A DNA stretch of 64,000 bases from Lineus longissimus (taxonomy: Eukaryota > Nemertea > Pilidiophora > Heteronemertea > Lineidae), in NCBI RefSeq assembly GCF_910592395.1, contig NC_088318.1:12154349-12218348 (forward strand). The letters are read 5' to 3'. Positions 10,137 to 23,341 of the stretch are shown here, piece by piece (position 1 is the first letter of the stretch; every line of letters starts with the position of its first letter). Under the pieces are notes generated by a model. It searched no databases, was not told the origin of the DNA, and was given only the letters and a program-made list of their open reading frames with translations. Both the position numbers and the translations under genes were made by a program.

Positions 10137-12641
10137 ATCTAGCCCTAGTGTGGACCCTACATCTGACTTACAGCTTCCTCACTGTGGTGAGGCGATGCCA
10201 AGAGATTCAAGGAGCCATGTTGATATTGTGTCTCAAGCTTCAGTGTTCGAACCCAAAAAAAGTTGAGCGTAATGAAGGAATCGAAGCCAACATCCCAACT
10301 TTTTTCTTTCTCAAGACAAAGATGGCCGAGACTCGGAAGAGAGAGAAGTCAGAGATGTAACATGGATTTGAACACCTGAACATTGCTTATTTAGTACTCA
10401 ATTAGCAATAGACCATATGGTGTTTTGAACACAGCATCATTTTCATCAAGAGGATTTCCTGGGACAGACCAACTTTGAAGCAAAATCCTTTGTTATAGTC
10501 TCAGCCTACCTATGCCTAAAATGACCATTAAGAACTGAACATATTGTACTGCAATTTTGTGTCAGTGCAGGATGAACATGATTTCCTTATCGCTATTGCT
10601 CCTCATCAATCAGGTCGAAAAAGCAATTATGCCAAAAATGAGTTTTCGTAAACTCTGCCTTCAGCATTATGTCCGTCCGTCTGTCAAACTAAGTGAAAAA
10701 AAAGGAAAAGATTTTTCCCAGCAATTGGTAAGCCCATTAGCAGCTGAATTATGATGTTTCGTTCAAAATCATTTGACTTATGAATGGCCATGTCATCAGG
10801 TTGTTTTTTCTTTCATGGTGGTATTGGTAAGATATCATTTGTTGATATCTGTGTAAAAGTTTTCGGCCTCTTTATATTCTAGAAATGTAAGGGTGCAGCT
10901 CAAAGTAGCTTTATTCTGCAAAAAACTACTAATAGGTTTAGTCTAGGAGGGGGGGGGGGGGTTATCATCCTTAACTAGTTTGCCAATACATGTCTGTAAG
11001 TCGCGTCATTGACGGATGAAACCACTTTTTCTCACCAGAGTTGTAGCATTTTAAAGCATGATATTGATGGGCCCTTATTCAACTGGTCCATAATTAAACT
11101 CGACACAGATTTTGATTAAAACTTGTTATTAAAATATCTACGACATCTATCATAAATCGACTCATTTTTTGACGTAACACAATTTAACTTTTGTGGTTTT
11201 AGATCTTATGTGGCTTAAAAAGATCTGATCGTTGGGAAGTAAAAGTGATGAGTCAGCTTTTTCTCACAGGAATAAAGTTTCAGCTTAGATTTTTCTAGAT
11301 CTTATGCAATATAACGATGCTGCTGTTATCAGGAACACTGGAAATAGGAGAGAAAGTATGGAATTGTTTGTCCAGGTAAAATTGAAAGGAAATTGACCAT
11401 CCTAGCTTTCAACCAAGTAGTAAATGGTTCGGGCTAATCCATCATGTGCAATAGAGATCAAGCCTGTTACAGCTAATGCCAAACAAATTAATAAATTAGC
11501 TTCGTATATCTGGGGATAACCAATCAATTTCAATGTCACCCGCTGACCACTGTGACTTAAATCGGCAAGCGATACTGATTTTACGTCGATTGCAATAGGA
11601 TTAATAGTGATGCGGAGGGATTTATCTGTGTCGGAGATGTGGCTGATCTTGTCCAATCTCTGTCATGACGTGACAGTCTGATTGCCTTGTCTTTGATGGA
11701 TCACGATAACTGGTGCTGAGATGGTGTGGTTACATCACTGGAAGACAAAGCCTTTGTCGAGCGAAGAACCGAGGTTCCCAAGCTTGCCGAGAATTAGGCA
11801 GGCCATCCAACTTGCCTATACCATGTATGCTGAAAACATGAGAAAAATCCTGCTCTTGAAGAAAGATAACCTCTAAGTTGTATCAGGCCAGAAACCTCTA
11901 TTAGCCAGCGTGTACATTCTGTGTACATTTTAATGAATATAGGTTGGTGAAAAAAGTACACCAAGGGTGCTTTAATTCCCACCAAATTTTATATGTGTTT
12001 TGAAGAGGCTTTTATCGAAATAATAGTAAAAATTCAAAACATTCCATCACCGATTGCCTGAGAAAAATTGATTTGTGTACAGCATTGCCATCAAATCGTC
12101 ACTCGCGGACTGATATGGGCCTATTAGAATACAAGTTCTAAACTGGCCAGTGAGACAATATTTCCTTAAATTAATTATCAAAAAGTATATCCCCGTTATG
12201 GCCTGGCTCTGTAGATTAAGAATCCACCAAAGATTGAAGAATAAATCCACTTTCACCCATCACAGTCATGTATTTACCACAGCTTCACAGTTCAGTACGG
12301 ACTATGTGTCAGTGCCACACTTCCGCCTGTGGATGAATACATGTCTCTGCCCATCAAGTGGTTGTTCTTTTGACTTCTGTAATATAAGTATGAAAAGAAG
12401 CAAACTTCATTTCCGTTCTGGTTTGAAGTTACTAGAAACAGAAACAGGTATTAGCAAAGAATGAATTTAATTATTTCTGCCCAACGCTTTACAACTTTTA
12501 ACTCAAGTCAGTGTTGAAGTCATAGTATTAGATGTAATGGTATTGAGTAGGGTTTCAAGTTAGCAGATCGCACAAGATATTGGTTTTGCTGTAGTGCACC
12601 TGTTTGTGTGTCCTTTTAACCCTGAGGGCTAAGCTGGCTTG
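10137..12641. other. no gene seen; one poly-G tract
   Basis: Unique-looking AT-rich sequence. A 13-bp poly-G tract lies at 10949-10961. A 12-codon ORF with strong initiation context (AAAGATGGCC at about 10319) is too short to interpret. Confidence 0.45.
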
Positions 12642-12662
12642 CCCCCCCCCCCCCCCCCCCCC
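12642..12662 (+). repeat. 21-bp poly-C tract, longest of eight
   Basis: Twenty-one consecutive C. Other C/G homopolymers lie at 9749-9762 (14 C), 10949-10961 (13 G), 20370-20383 (14 C), 29942-29950 (9 C), 30016-30030 (15 C), 32710-32721 (12 G) and 47265-47276 (12 C). Poly-A or poly-T runs in the window reach only about 9-10. Confidence 0.95.
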
Positions 12663-14317
12663 GGTTCCTGGAAGGTCCAACAGAGCCAGCAAGTTCTTAG
12701 GGAAGGGTCCAGAACAAAGTTTGATCCAACGGTTTGGTGATGATGCATGAGGAGGCAGCCCATTGGCAAAGTATGGGCCAACAACTCATCCTCTCATTTC
12801 AAAGTTACTGAAACGAAAGCCAGAACTTTTGGAATATGTACGAGGCTCGACCACACAAAACATGAAAAACCCTGCCGCCAGTGACGTCTGCTGGAGTGGC
12901 ATGAAGCAGACGTGTGCTGTAAACATCAGAATCGGCAGCTTTCCCACGATCCTTAGGGGTGATCCCGGTATTGTAAACCATCACAAACATGCTGTCATCT
13001 TCTCATTGAACAATCATCATTGAATCCTTATCAGAAAAATGCTGAACAAAATCTCAAAATTCGGCAAAAATCATTCATCTTTTGAAACGTAACACGTGAA
13101 TTTGGTTAAACATTCCTAAATGGCTCATTTGGCTTGAAATGGATCCTTGTTCTTTATCGGATGTCCGATAACCACGGAGGTAGACCTAAGGTAGACCAAG
13201 TCATGCGTAACTTCTCAAGGAATTAAACAAGTTGTGTGTACAATAAACCTTTGAAGAAAGGAAAATCGGCCACATTTCATCTCATGTTAAAGTTGCATTA
13301 TCTCCTGTACATGTTTTAGTGTAAGATGTACAGGAATGAAGTTCTTCTATCATGAAATGGACACCATTATCACCTGGACTGGAGACAATCTGGTTTCTTA
13401 TGCATCATTTCTCTGAAAAAACTGCATGTTTTCTCCCAAACATTTGTGTTCAGCACACTGAACATTGGTGCTCAGCAGAAAAGGAACAAGCGCGGTTAGT
13501 GGGACCAAGGTCTTATTGTGTAGTATCCAGTTCTTTTTAGCTCACCTGGTGAGTCCGCTGTCCGTCATAGTCCGTAGCAAGGTACATTTCATAGGGCTAT
13601 GAACTATGGGCTATGAAAATAAAGCAGTTTAACCTACTGATACATTGTGCATTTCATATAAAATACTTACCAAGTTTTTTGTCAAGTTGAATATATTTAA
13701 CTTGAAATGAACTTCTATTTTTATTTCATCCAGTTTCGAAAGAATGAACTGTACATTTGTGTGCATGATTGTACAGGTGGTTATAGTTTTTAAAGGTGGA
13801 ACTTGCCCTGATGTCTACGATGCTGTTCTGATGTTGTTCTCACGCTCCGTGCCTCACTCGGGGAAGATTGACCCCTAGAAATAGTTGGCAACTTTATTAT
13901 GGTACAAATACCTTGTCTAATCACTGGCGTACATACTTACCCCTTCAATCAGTACTATAATCATCACCAATGTTTCCTATCGCGAGCGCGTGGCGTGGGA
14001 ACTCTGGGCTCTTTAGCCAGGTAGCGAGCGGCGAGTATAAGATCGGCATTTATCGTTCTTGTTAACACGGCAAACATCTGATTGTGGCTTCTCATTCACG
14101 GAGGCAGACGTCTTATTCATCAGGTGGTAGCATGATTTCATGCCAACGTGACCTGAAATTTGGTTGTGATAACTGCACAGAATGTATACCGGTTTAATGA
14201 CTACTGGGTGTATCCAAAAAGCAAATGCTTGAGAGCTCATAAATATCCATTTTGTAGACCAATATATATTTCCAATTTGGCATCGATATCGCTTTCAGTT
14301 GTGTCCTGTGCCCTATC
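12663..14317. other. no gene seen; possible dispersed repeat at 13,537
   Basis: Unique-looking sequence with chance-length open frames. At 13537-13580, TAGCTCACCTGGTGAGTCCG followed by CTGTCCGTC resembles a dispersed repeat I associate with mollusc and other lophotrochozoan genomes. That recollection is uncertain. Confidence 0.35.
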
Positions 14318-14410
14318 ATCATTATTATCAACATTGTCATCAACAATATCATTGCCATTGGTGTTGTCTTCTTCATCATCATCATCATCATCATCATCAC
14401 CATCAACATC
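14318..14410 (+). repeat. ATC trinucleotide microsatellite
   Basis: A perfect run of nine CATs (14373-14399) lies inside a longer imperfect ATC/ATT-rich tract. The aspartate-rich, methionine-rich, serine-rich and histidine-rich open frames that cross it are by-products of the repeat. Confidence 0.9.
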
Positions 14411-15023
14411 AGCTAACAATGTCAGAGTGGACGCTGAGCTCTCATCTTGACAGTTTTTTATCAGGATCATTTTTTCTCTTGGCATGAAGCAGGGATGTAC
14501 TCAGTCGCTATCTTGACTGTATTATTATGAGATAAACAAGAAGTCCATTGCAGGCAATCAAAAAGTTTGTGTATGGAAATTTAACAAAAATACCTCTGCG
14601 AATACCTATCGAAAAATACAATTTGAGATACATATTTATCTACATTTACAGGTCTTCTACATGATACACATGTCTGTTAGTTCTAGCATTGTCTTGCTAG
14701 ATTGGTACAGAATGTTAACATTTGACATAAATATTTAGTTATATGTTAATACTTGTTTTTGTTGGTCTCGCTGTTTGTCGGATAAGTTGGGGGCGTAAGG
14801 TAGGGGAAGTGTTGGCAGTTGATGCTATCTTACTGATGTGAGCTTCAAAGTGGAAAGATACTGGGTAGAGTCAGAAATTGTGATTGTTCAGTATATGCAG
14901 TGTGGCAAACAAAGAAAGCCATTTCGGGTGCAGGGTGAAGATGCTTTTATCATGGTGAATGAATAAATGATATATCACACAGAATATCCCATACAAACTC
15001 CAGTTATTTTAGTTCACCCACTG

Positions 15024-15071
15024 GCTCCTAGATGGCAAAAACCTGCTCCATTCTGTGCTACCACCTAGGAT
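15024..15071. mobile_element. CCTAGG short palindromic repeat, copy 2
   Basis: GGCTCCTAGATGGCAAAAAC, then CTGCTCCATTC, then GCTACCACCTAGGATGCAA. Same layout as copies at 6880 and 32861. Confidence 0.6.
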
Positions 15072-17184
15072 GCAATTAGAAACTGAAAGCTTCTTTCACC
15101 TCGGCTCAGTTGACAGGATTTTCTGGTTACTAATATAAATATAAAACGTTTTTTGATAAAACGTTATGAAATTGGAGGACTCCAACAATTGATTGATTCT
15201 CCAGGCTGAGAATGATGACAACAGATAACTTTTAGCTGAGAAAGCAGCTTAAATAACAAGAAAGAAACCGGCATTAAAGAGCAATTCTGAAAGAAAAAAA
15301 CAAGAAAATGTAGTATGTAGTATTCTGTTCACCGACACACCTGGTGTAATTGTAAAGCAATGGGCATTGGCACCACAAGTTTAGTTTCATTACAACAGAA
15401 TCAAGCAAAAAGGTTTTAGATTCCTCAAAAAAGAGGCGCTAAATGCACAACTCATTCATGCTACCTGCCGAAGTTGTTACAAACGGACAAATGTACGATA
15501 TTAAATAACAGAACAATGTGTAAAACAAAGCAATAGCGTTACAGGCCTCCATTCAAAAACCCGAATTTGATCCCGAAGTATTTCTCAAAGTAGTTTAGGA
15601 TAGTTTTGGGTGTATTAAGTGTTTGTTTTAAGTTTCAGTAACACATTGTTCTTCACCTGTTGCCATGGATTAGTGAGTGCATCCTGACTGTTGGTGAATG
15701 AGTTCACTTTTTTTTAAAATCACTGTGTTCATGGATTGTTGTTGCGATTACAATGGAATGTCTTGTAATATGATAACTAAGCTTTTTGGCAAGTCCACCA
15801 AATCCTCATCTTGACCCTCAATGTATTGACATTGCTCAGCTTTCAGGCAACAGTTTATCAAGCTATTGAATTGTATTTAGCGGGGCTCATTGGTGGATCA
15901 AACTGTGTAGTAAAGATTGACAATTTACAAGCTTTTGTTTAATCTCACTTATCTTATCAAAGAAAGTGAGTTGCACTATAAGTTGGTGCAGTTTTGTGGC
16001 TGGCTTGATGGTATTGATGGTAGTGCAAAAATAAGGGTGGGAAGATACGCTTGTCCTGTTGTTACGAAAATCTCTAGTAAGTTTGAACCTGGTGTTTAGA
16101 TGGATCTGCTGTGGCAATTAAGGATGGATTTCATGCTTAAAACGTCTTTGAGTCAGCAGTTGTACTAAAAATTGCAGTTGCACCAACTGTGACTTTGTAA
16201 GACTGAATGAATCTTGTCGAAAAATCAGTAGGTTTTCTTTTGTATTTTAAACAGATTGTGTTGAATTCTGCTAATTGGTGGCTAGCAAAGGTTGAGGTGA
16301 AGATGATACTCTGTGGCCTGCTGCTAGAGAAAGCACCCGTAATCATCTAGATGGGGTGAAGATAATTTTCCCTGTTGATTGTGGCATGGGAATAGCGTGG
16401 GTGTGTGAACGGGTTAAAATACAGTGAAAGGTGGATGGGGATAGCAATCTGTTATGAAGATGGCCATATCCCTATTCCCGATAGCATTTTCAGCCAAATC
16501 CCTCTTGATCGTGTATTGGACGCTGACAGTCATGCATCAGAACATGACTTGGGCTTAACCCTCTTTCATCTGAAAGTTCCTTCATTCCTCCATTGCATCA
16601 TCCAACGTGTAAAGCGGAGCGAAAATGCCACAAATGCCTCCGCGCTTGGAAAAAGTGACACGAAATACCTCGCCCGTAAAACAGCACAAAATATTTACAA
16701 GCGAGGAATGCAGAAAATAACAGCAATATCATTTCCAGAAGACAAGACTATTCATATTAAACTACAAAAGCAATTATTCTTGAGCATCAGCATCAAGTGT
16801 GCGCGGTTTCGGTGTCTGAAACCGATCGCCAAGAAACGGAAGAAGTATCCCTCCTGGACGGCAGAGAATGCGCTATATTTTGCGAGCCTTTAGTTGGTAG
16901 TGATTTTTTGTCTGTTTTACAAATCATCTTTTGTTAAAAGTGAGCTTCACATGTAATGTATCCTTGCTTTCAAAGCTGAAGTCTTGCGCAGTTTTCGACT
17001 GAGTGATTTAAAAGTGAACAACTGCGCAAGTGTCTTATTTCAGCATTCTAAAAGTCCTTGCAAATAAACTACTCTGCTTTTCTTTCCTCCTCGGCATGAT
17101 AATGCATGTTGTCTTTCTTAAATTACAGTCTTTACTTTTAAGCCAGTTGGTGGGGTTTGTAATTACAGGATTTAAGTGGTTCGC
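15072..17184. other. no recognised gene; contains the longest open frame in the window
   Basis: A plus-strand frame from the ATG at 16435 to 16893 is open for 152 codons (open upstream to about 16405). It ends in a basic patch KPIAKKRKKYPSW. The ATG has T at -3, a weak context. I recognise no domain. A frame of this length is about what chance gives in a window of this size and composition, so I do not call it a gene. Confidence 0.4.
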
Positions 17185-17335
17185 TTCGGTGTCAATGTCA
17201 AAATGTTGGATTGCTGGTCAAGAGTAACATCATGATCATCTACTGATCCTCGTGTGGCCCACTTTGTGGTCAATGTCCGCATGTTGGATTTCTGCGCAAG
17301 AGTAACATTATGATCATCTACTGCTCAAACTGTGT
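17185..17335. repeat. 78-bp tandem duplication
   Basis: GTCAATGTC...ATGTTGGATT..CTG..CAAGAGTAACAT.ATGATCATCTACTG occurs at about 17191 and again at 17269. The second copy differs at several positions. Confidence 0.85.
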
Positions 17336-18507
17336 ATGTTGGATCAAATAGGGTACTGACATGATTAAAGAAAGAGGAAGAGGAAGAAGTAGGAGCTGTG
17401 GAGGGGGAAGATGAAGAAAAGCTGTTTCAGTTTAGAAAGCTGTTTAGAAAGCTGTTGCAGTTTAGAAAAGTTGCAGAATAAAGGGCCTCTAGGTTCAATT
17501 CTTCTTCTTATTCTGTGTTCAACCTGCCTAAACTATAACTTTAAAGGTGTAGCAGAGAACTGTTGACAAACCATAAGTCTAACGCCACAACGAAATAAAG
17601 TATTGAGACAATTTCAGGTTTTCCCAAGGACGAACTACTAGGCTTCGATATGTTCTCCAGCCCAGTTCTACCTGAACGAATATAAGTTTTTTGACAACGT
17701 CCGCACCTGTATTGGCTCTGAAAATAATGGCGATCATTCTGCATTTATGGTATTCTGCAGATGTTTTGTGAATCATTCATCTGCAATCTGATTGGTTGTT
17801 TTGTTGGCGGTTTGTAAACTCAGTTCTCTGTGTGGTAGACTTTTGATTAGTTTAGCATTCAGTAGGAATATTCAAGTTGGGCATCACGCGCAGACGTCAT
17901 CGGTGTTATGGATTGTTTATACTTTAATTCGATGTATCATCACCCTTCTCCTGTATTCAAAAGGCTTGGAGGTAAGAACGATTTTTTAGCGTTCCGACAC
18001 CCGTTTGAAACAGTGGTACTATCTGCTTTTCATATTGTGATATTTCTTGATATTCCCATTCTCAGGTGTAGCCAGGATTTCGGGATTTTAAGTGTTTTTT
18101 TATTGTCATTCATCACTGCAATAATTATCGCTTATTACAAGTCGCATTTTTGATAGAAGTATGTCTTTTGCGCATCACTTACAAACCTTACCATTTCAGT
18201 TGATCTGATGCAGCTGACAAACCTTTCTTTACCTAGCTGGGTTGTTGAGAAATTCATGTTTATTCGAATCATCTGTGTTTTCAAGTGCGTGGTTGGTAAA
18301 ATATAATAAATGTGTTCAAATTACTCTGTAGATGGTTGATAAAGTTAGAGTTCATTTCAGTTCGAGTTGGTTGTGATTTATTGGACTTGTTAATTTGCCT
18401 AACAGTACAAGACTTCAAATATATATGTAATTGAATGATATCTGTTTCTCACTTAAAAAGTGGTAAAAATGTGTAGCTCATTACTTTAATCTTTCAAAGC
18501 ATTCATT
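17336..18507. other. no gene seen; purine-rich tract
   Basis: A purine-rich tract (GGAAGAGGAAGAAG type) lies at 17361-17430, with short AGCTGTTT/TTTAGAAAG duplications just after it to about 17480. The remainder is unique-looking. Confidence 0.45.
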
Positions 18508-18803
18508 CCTTAACCATTTCGCTCGTGATGACGTGCATAGCACGTCATGATCATGGCCCAATGACATATCATGCCCCTCTCCTCTAACATTTTACTTTAC
18601 CAGCACTTGGTCGCACCCTCTCCAAACCTGTCAAACCCACTCAGAATATTAGTTTCATCCTAAAAGCATAGATTGCGACACTTTTGAATAGTTTTGACCG
18701 TTCAGATAAAATATAAGTTTGACTGTTCAGTATTGGTTGGTATCTACTGTCAGCACAAGATGGTGCCGGCCAAAAAATAGCGGTCATAGCGAGAGGGTTA
18801 CGG
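18508..18803. mobile_element. MITE with TAACCMTYTCGCT ends and an internal TGACGTGC palindrome
   Basis: The left end CCTTAACCATTTCGCTCGTG is matched in inverse by the right end, whose reverse complement begins CCGTAACCCTCTCGCTATGA. Just inside the left end is a palindrome, ATGACGTGCATAGCACGTCA (18529-18548). The same terminus with the palindrome recurs at 57541-57626 and a single related terminus at 50551-50580. Non-coding. Confidence 0.6.
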
Positions 18804-20859
18804 AAAAAAAGGTGTGTGTTTTTTTCTTAATATGGGCACCGCTCTGGTTCCTCTGAAATCAGTTGGCTTCTAAAGTTTTCTCACACTTAGTAAAGAACTT
18901 TAGAGGATTAAATACAATTTTCATCCTTGGACATTTTTCAAATTGCGCGGAGGCCAATCGGGGTCACATGATTTCTTAAGTTGCGAACCGACAGTAAACT
19001 GGTACCTTGTAATTTCAAGCCTTGGAAAAAACGCATACCTTGTCAGAGTGGGTTGAACCAATTGAGAGTCTGCGGGGTGAGCAAGTACCAGCTGCCGGCA
19101 AACGGGGAATCAGCTGATTGGGCACATACTGAGAAGCAACGTTACAAAAAATGCATCATGGTTCTGTCCGCCCTTGAAAAAGTGTTAAAAAACTTGGGGA
19201 ACTTTTTGGCAGTCTTGCCAAGAACACCATTCCTGATGTTGTTTTCAAAATATGTTACTATTCGATTTGTCATAGCTATTTTTAACCATCAGGCTCTTGA
19301 AGTTTAGTTAATGCAACGAAGTTCATCATTTGGAAAAATATCTCGGACTGTACTGATTCTGCATTTTGTGTTTGTGGTTTCGTTCACAATTTTCCACGTA
19401 TGTTCGGACATCTTGGATTATCGTGTCATTCTGAGTTGTAAGTATGTCAATATCTCTGCATGTCCTTGTCCAATCATCAAGTTTCCGAATGGCCGACATT
19501 AATAATTTTGTTGTGTCTTTAGTTTTCAAACTGTCCAAGCAATTTTTTCATCATACTCAAACATAGTCATTCTGAACCATCAGAGGTACTCCATCCGTAA
19601 TGTCCCTGTTCCCCGCTTGTGTATAAATGGAGTCTGGGTTGGCGGAGTGGATCCAAAGCTTGATGTCTCTGCTCGGTCCTGGTACACTCATGTGATACTC
19701 TCTTCAACGGCATAGGTTTCCTTCGGTATCTCCAGTTTCCTCCTACACATTACAATTGCCCAGTATCGTCTATAGAGCCAGTCACTCTCAGCTCCTTCAA
19801 TTTTGCCTCTACGATCTGAACACCTCACCAAGACACCTCTTTATCAAGGACACTATCTGTCTGTCTCAAAGGTGCCATTGATACGGAGGTTCTAACATTA
19901 TTCATTTATATGCAATGCCAAATCTGCCACCGACGCACGAAAAGTGCAGTATTTTTTGTCGATGTATATACTAAGTCTGTATAGTAGACGTATAAAAAAC
20001 AGCCAGACAGAGATGATACCATTAACCACCTGAGGGTGAGAGCATGTACTCATCTTCAAGACCTTCAGCTAAGGTAGGCCTATATAAATAATTAATGAGT
20101 CGTTTTTGCTTCATTGGCTATAGTGTAGGTTTTTGCATAAATAGGGAGGAAAAGTTACTGTAGTATTAGTGGGGGGGAGGCTGAACGGGCAGAAAATCGC
20201 AATTCCGGAGAATCAGAGAGATAACCTTATTAAAATGGTGCTCGGGGTGGTGAGCAGTGGGTTTATCATCTCGTCATCATCGCAGCGTAGATACACATGT
20301 ACAATGTTTCTATGATTCTCATCAGAAATCAATCCGTTTCTTTAGAGCAACTCGGGGCATATACAGGTTCCCCCCCCCCCCCCGCAGAAAAAAATGAGAC
20401 GTCCGGTTTGGATATCTCCCTGAAAATATGGCATCATAAATCAAGTTACTGGAGTGCATTCCCATGATTAATTGAGTACTTAGAGTACAATTCTTCCAAC
20501 ACCTGTAGAATCAGAATAACAAATGAACTAAATTTTTAAAAAATCAAAAATCAATAGGTGTCTGTGTACACACCTGGCTCTTCCTTGAGGTGTATAACAA
20601 TACTGGATTGAAAAAGTTGTATTATTATAAAAATAGTGTTGAATTCATCCAGTGTTATGATTCTTGGTCATCTATACCCACTCAGAACTCTTTACTATCG
20701 TTTTTAATTCTAAAAGGAGTGGGCGGCTATTTACTTCAGTATGTTTGTTCTTCTCCTGTTTCATTAGTAAACCAATTTTCTGAAAGTGTTTGACGTTTTT
20801 CTAATTTTTGTGTGCGCTCTAAGATTGGAAGGGATTTGAACGCCATCAGTCATGAAAGT
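18804..20859. other. no gene seen; MITE fragment and poly-C tract inside
   Basis: Open frames of up to 108 codons (18981-19307) resemble nothing known. Poly-C lies at 20370-20383. The MITE fragment at 19821-19896 is listed separately. Confidence 0.4.
19821..19896. mobile_element. 'AAGGACA' MITE fragment
   Basis: CACCTCTTTATCAAGGACAC followed by TATCTGTCTGTCTCAAAGG and a terminal GGAGGTTCTAAC-like end. The left terminus is missing or decayed. Confidence 0.5.
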
Positions 20860-21050
20860 TTATAAGTTAAGGTTCTGATATCAACAACGGTACAGGCTAT
20901 CATCTGTCTTCCCACTTTAACGCATTTATATGCATTGGTGGAGCAAGGCATGTAAAGCAAGAAACCTAACACACCAACAGTTGGAATTGAACCAAGGACC
21001 TGCTGACCGCTAGTCAGAGACTTGAGCCACTGCACCACAATGGCTACTTG
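20860..21050 (-). mobile_element. tRNA-derived SINE
   Basis: On the minus strand an A-box-like TGGTGCAGTGG (within 21026-21038) is followed by a B-box-like GGTTCAATTCC (20993-20983), the internal RNA polymerase III promoter spacing of a tRNA-derived SINE. The head does not fold as a clean tRNA. The 3' part continues towards 20860 without a clear tail. Confidence 0.65.
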
Positions 21051-22253
21051 GTGCCTCTGGTTTCGACTGTCAGTCAACGTTAGAGATATTCTAGGACCTA
21101 CACACTAGAAAATGTGACCTGGCATTGACAGGCATAGAAAATTAATTGAATATATTATTCCAAGATGAAAATCCTGACACTTAAAAATTTGACACTGCTT
21201 TGATGGGCAACTGGTGTTTATCAGAAAGTTGAACTCTGTCAATCATTGGTTGTGCTGGTTTACATACCCTGAGGTCTGGTGTTGGCAGGAGAGATCGAAA
21301 AGTTGGGAGTTTGTGATTGATTTTGAGGCACTGGTTGGTTTTGATGAGCGAGTTGTTTGTGTTTCGTAGTAGCGGAGCGTGGGAACGTACGCTAGCTGCC
21401 GACGAAACGTCTTTATCATTAGTCAAGGTAGGAGATTCGCTCGGGTTATCGGAACACCTGTGAGCTATAATGAAATACTTGTCCGGCAACATCTTTCGTG
21501 ATCAGGAACTGGTGATGGACATCGTGAGGTTATTGGAAGTAGTGGTGGGAATCCTTTCTTGGCTTTCAGAAAGGTTCCGTGAGCGATTGATTCTACTTGC
21601 CGATGACGTATGTGATCGTGATTGCAGGTCACAGCAACAAAAATTGCTGATGTGCAGACCGCTTTAGATCCTAACTGATTAATTGTTAGTTTTACCATTG
21701 AAAAGATTCATCTATAGCCATTTTCACTCCTTGATGAATATTCTAGATCTCAGTTATACCTTCATTGAGAACTAGATGGTTTTTTTGGTTGCTCACCTAT
21801 CGTCTGAACCTTCAGCCAACAGGTGGTTGTAGAATAGAATTCACCATGAAAGAACGAAAACAGAAAAAAACAAGATTACTTTTAACTTACTATGAGCAAT
21901 GTAAAACAACATTGTAAGTAATTTATAATGTTTTTTTCGGACGACCTTGCCTCTATTGATGATTATTTTCAATTCTCGATTGCTGGCGATATGATTAGTA
22001 GTTGGTTTGGCATTCCAGACAGAGGCTACAGGTGTTGAGCGTATTCAATCTACCTGGATCCGTTCGAACTAAACATCGCACCCATTCCCACGACCTCGGC
22101 TTGGCAAAGCAACTGGTAGTTGACTTGTTTGGGGGAGCGCTGTGAGCCACTTCAGCACTGGTGCTTAGTCTGTCTTAGCTCTTCGGATCAAACACTTTAT
22201 ATCGTTGTCATTCCTGTATAGGTCTGGCTTGCTTCCACTGTTTGCTCCACCTA
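21051..22253. other. no gene seen
   Basis: Unique-looking sequence. Open frames of 65-103 codons lie on opposite strands at 21181-21698, with no recognised domain. Confidence 0.4.
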
Positions 22254-22255
22254 TC

Positions 22256-22325
22256 CTCATAGCCCAGTGGTAAAAGCGTGGACCTCATGAGTGGAACGTT
22301 GTGAATTTGAGCCTCGCTGGTAGCC
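22256..22325 (+). mobile_element. tRNA-like SINE head, diverged
   Basis: A-box-like TAGCCCAGTGG (22260-22270) followed by a degraded B box GAATTTGAGCC (22303-22313). The body of the element is not recognisable. Confidence 0.4.
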
Positions 22326-23059
22326 CACAGAGTCTAGCTCTTTACGGTGTCAACTAAATCTAGAAGCCAAGGGCTGTGTAACATCCCCCTTGTGATCATA
22401 CTTGTACAGTTAAGTGACAAGAAGTCAGCTCAGTACCTTTGGCCAGATCTGAAAAACTCTTCAGTTGGATATGGGGTGCAAACTGCCTTCTTGCCTGGCG
22501 CCCACCAACTATGTTGCTTCAGCTGTGTCAGAAGGAAGCACTGGTATGCATTATCAATGGTTGACTTTGACATATCCTGGATTAACATGATCAAGAATAA
22601 GAATTCACTGTATCTTTTGGTAGGTTCATCGACATTTACGTAAACACCTAAGTACATTATACCTCTGGGTTAACTTTGTAAACTGTATTCCTTACATCCA
22701 ACCACCTGTGAGGGTGAATGGGAAAACTCTTCGGTCTGCAGCGTAAAAATAGATTTGCTCCTCCGTCATTGCTACATATTTTCAAAATGCCAAGGGTTTT
22801 GTTTATCGCCAGAAAAAATATTCCCAGAATGCTGGACCACCCGAACTTTGCCGTCTGTTCCTGATGCATTATTTTGTCTACGGTGGGAAAAATTCAAATC
22901 CAACAAAACAAATTGCGAGCGTCATTTTGCTGTTTCTTGTTATGTTTGAACAGGATTGTGCTCGTCCTCGTTGTTCCAGATATCCAGTTGACATCTCAGA
23001 AAGAGATGGGGGATGGAGGCACCAAAGCATAATTGGAGATATATTTATACACAATCAAT
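22326..23059. other. no gene seen
   Basis: Overlapping short open frames on both strands, none recognised. Confidence 0.4.
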
Positions 23060-23341
23060 GATGTTGTGGTGAGTCGAACCGCAGTTCTTTCCCAGTCTGA
23101 CCTTATAGAAGTGAATCTAGAGTACATCCTTGGTGCTTTAGTCTAGAAGTAGGATTGGATCAAGTTGAGAGGAAGCAGAATCGAAGGAGAGATATCGACA
23201 TGATCTTCGATATTGTGGTAAGTCGATTCGCCGTTCTTTCCCAGCCAGACCTTATGGAAGTGAATCTAGAGTATTATGCTTGGTACTTGTGACTAGAAGT
23301 AGGAGTGGATCAAGTTGAGAGGAAGCAGAATCGAAGGAGAG
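23060..23341. repeat. ~150-bp tandem duplication carrying the GTGAATCTAGAGTA repeat
   Basis: Two copies (about 23060-23191 and 23208-23341) share GTGGTGAGTCGA/GTGGTAAGTCGA, TTCTTTCCCAG, AGAAGTGAATCTAGAGTA and GATCAAGTTGAGAGGAAGCA; the last motif is offset by 150 bp. The core AGTGAATCTAGAGTA also occurs singly at 55,720 and 58,315, so the duplicated sequence belongs to a dispersed family. Confidence 0.85.

Noticed and set aside
14194-14487. Poly-aspartate, poly-serine, poly-histidine and poly-methionine frames
   Set aside because: All are readings of the ATC microsatellite in different frames.
16405-16893. Longest open frame, about 160 codons
   Set aside because: Weak start context, no recognised domain, and one or two frames of this length are expected by chance in 128 kb of double-strand AT-rich sequence.
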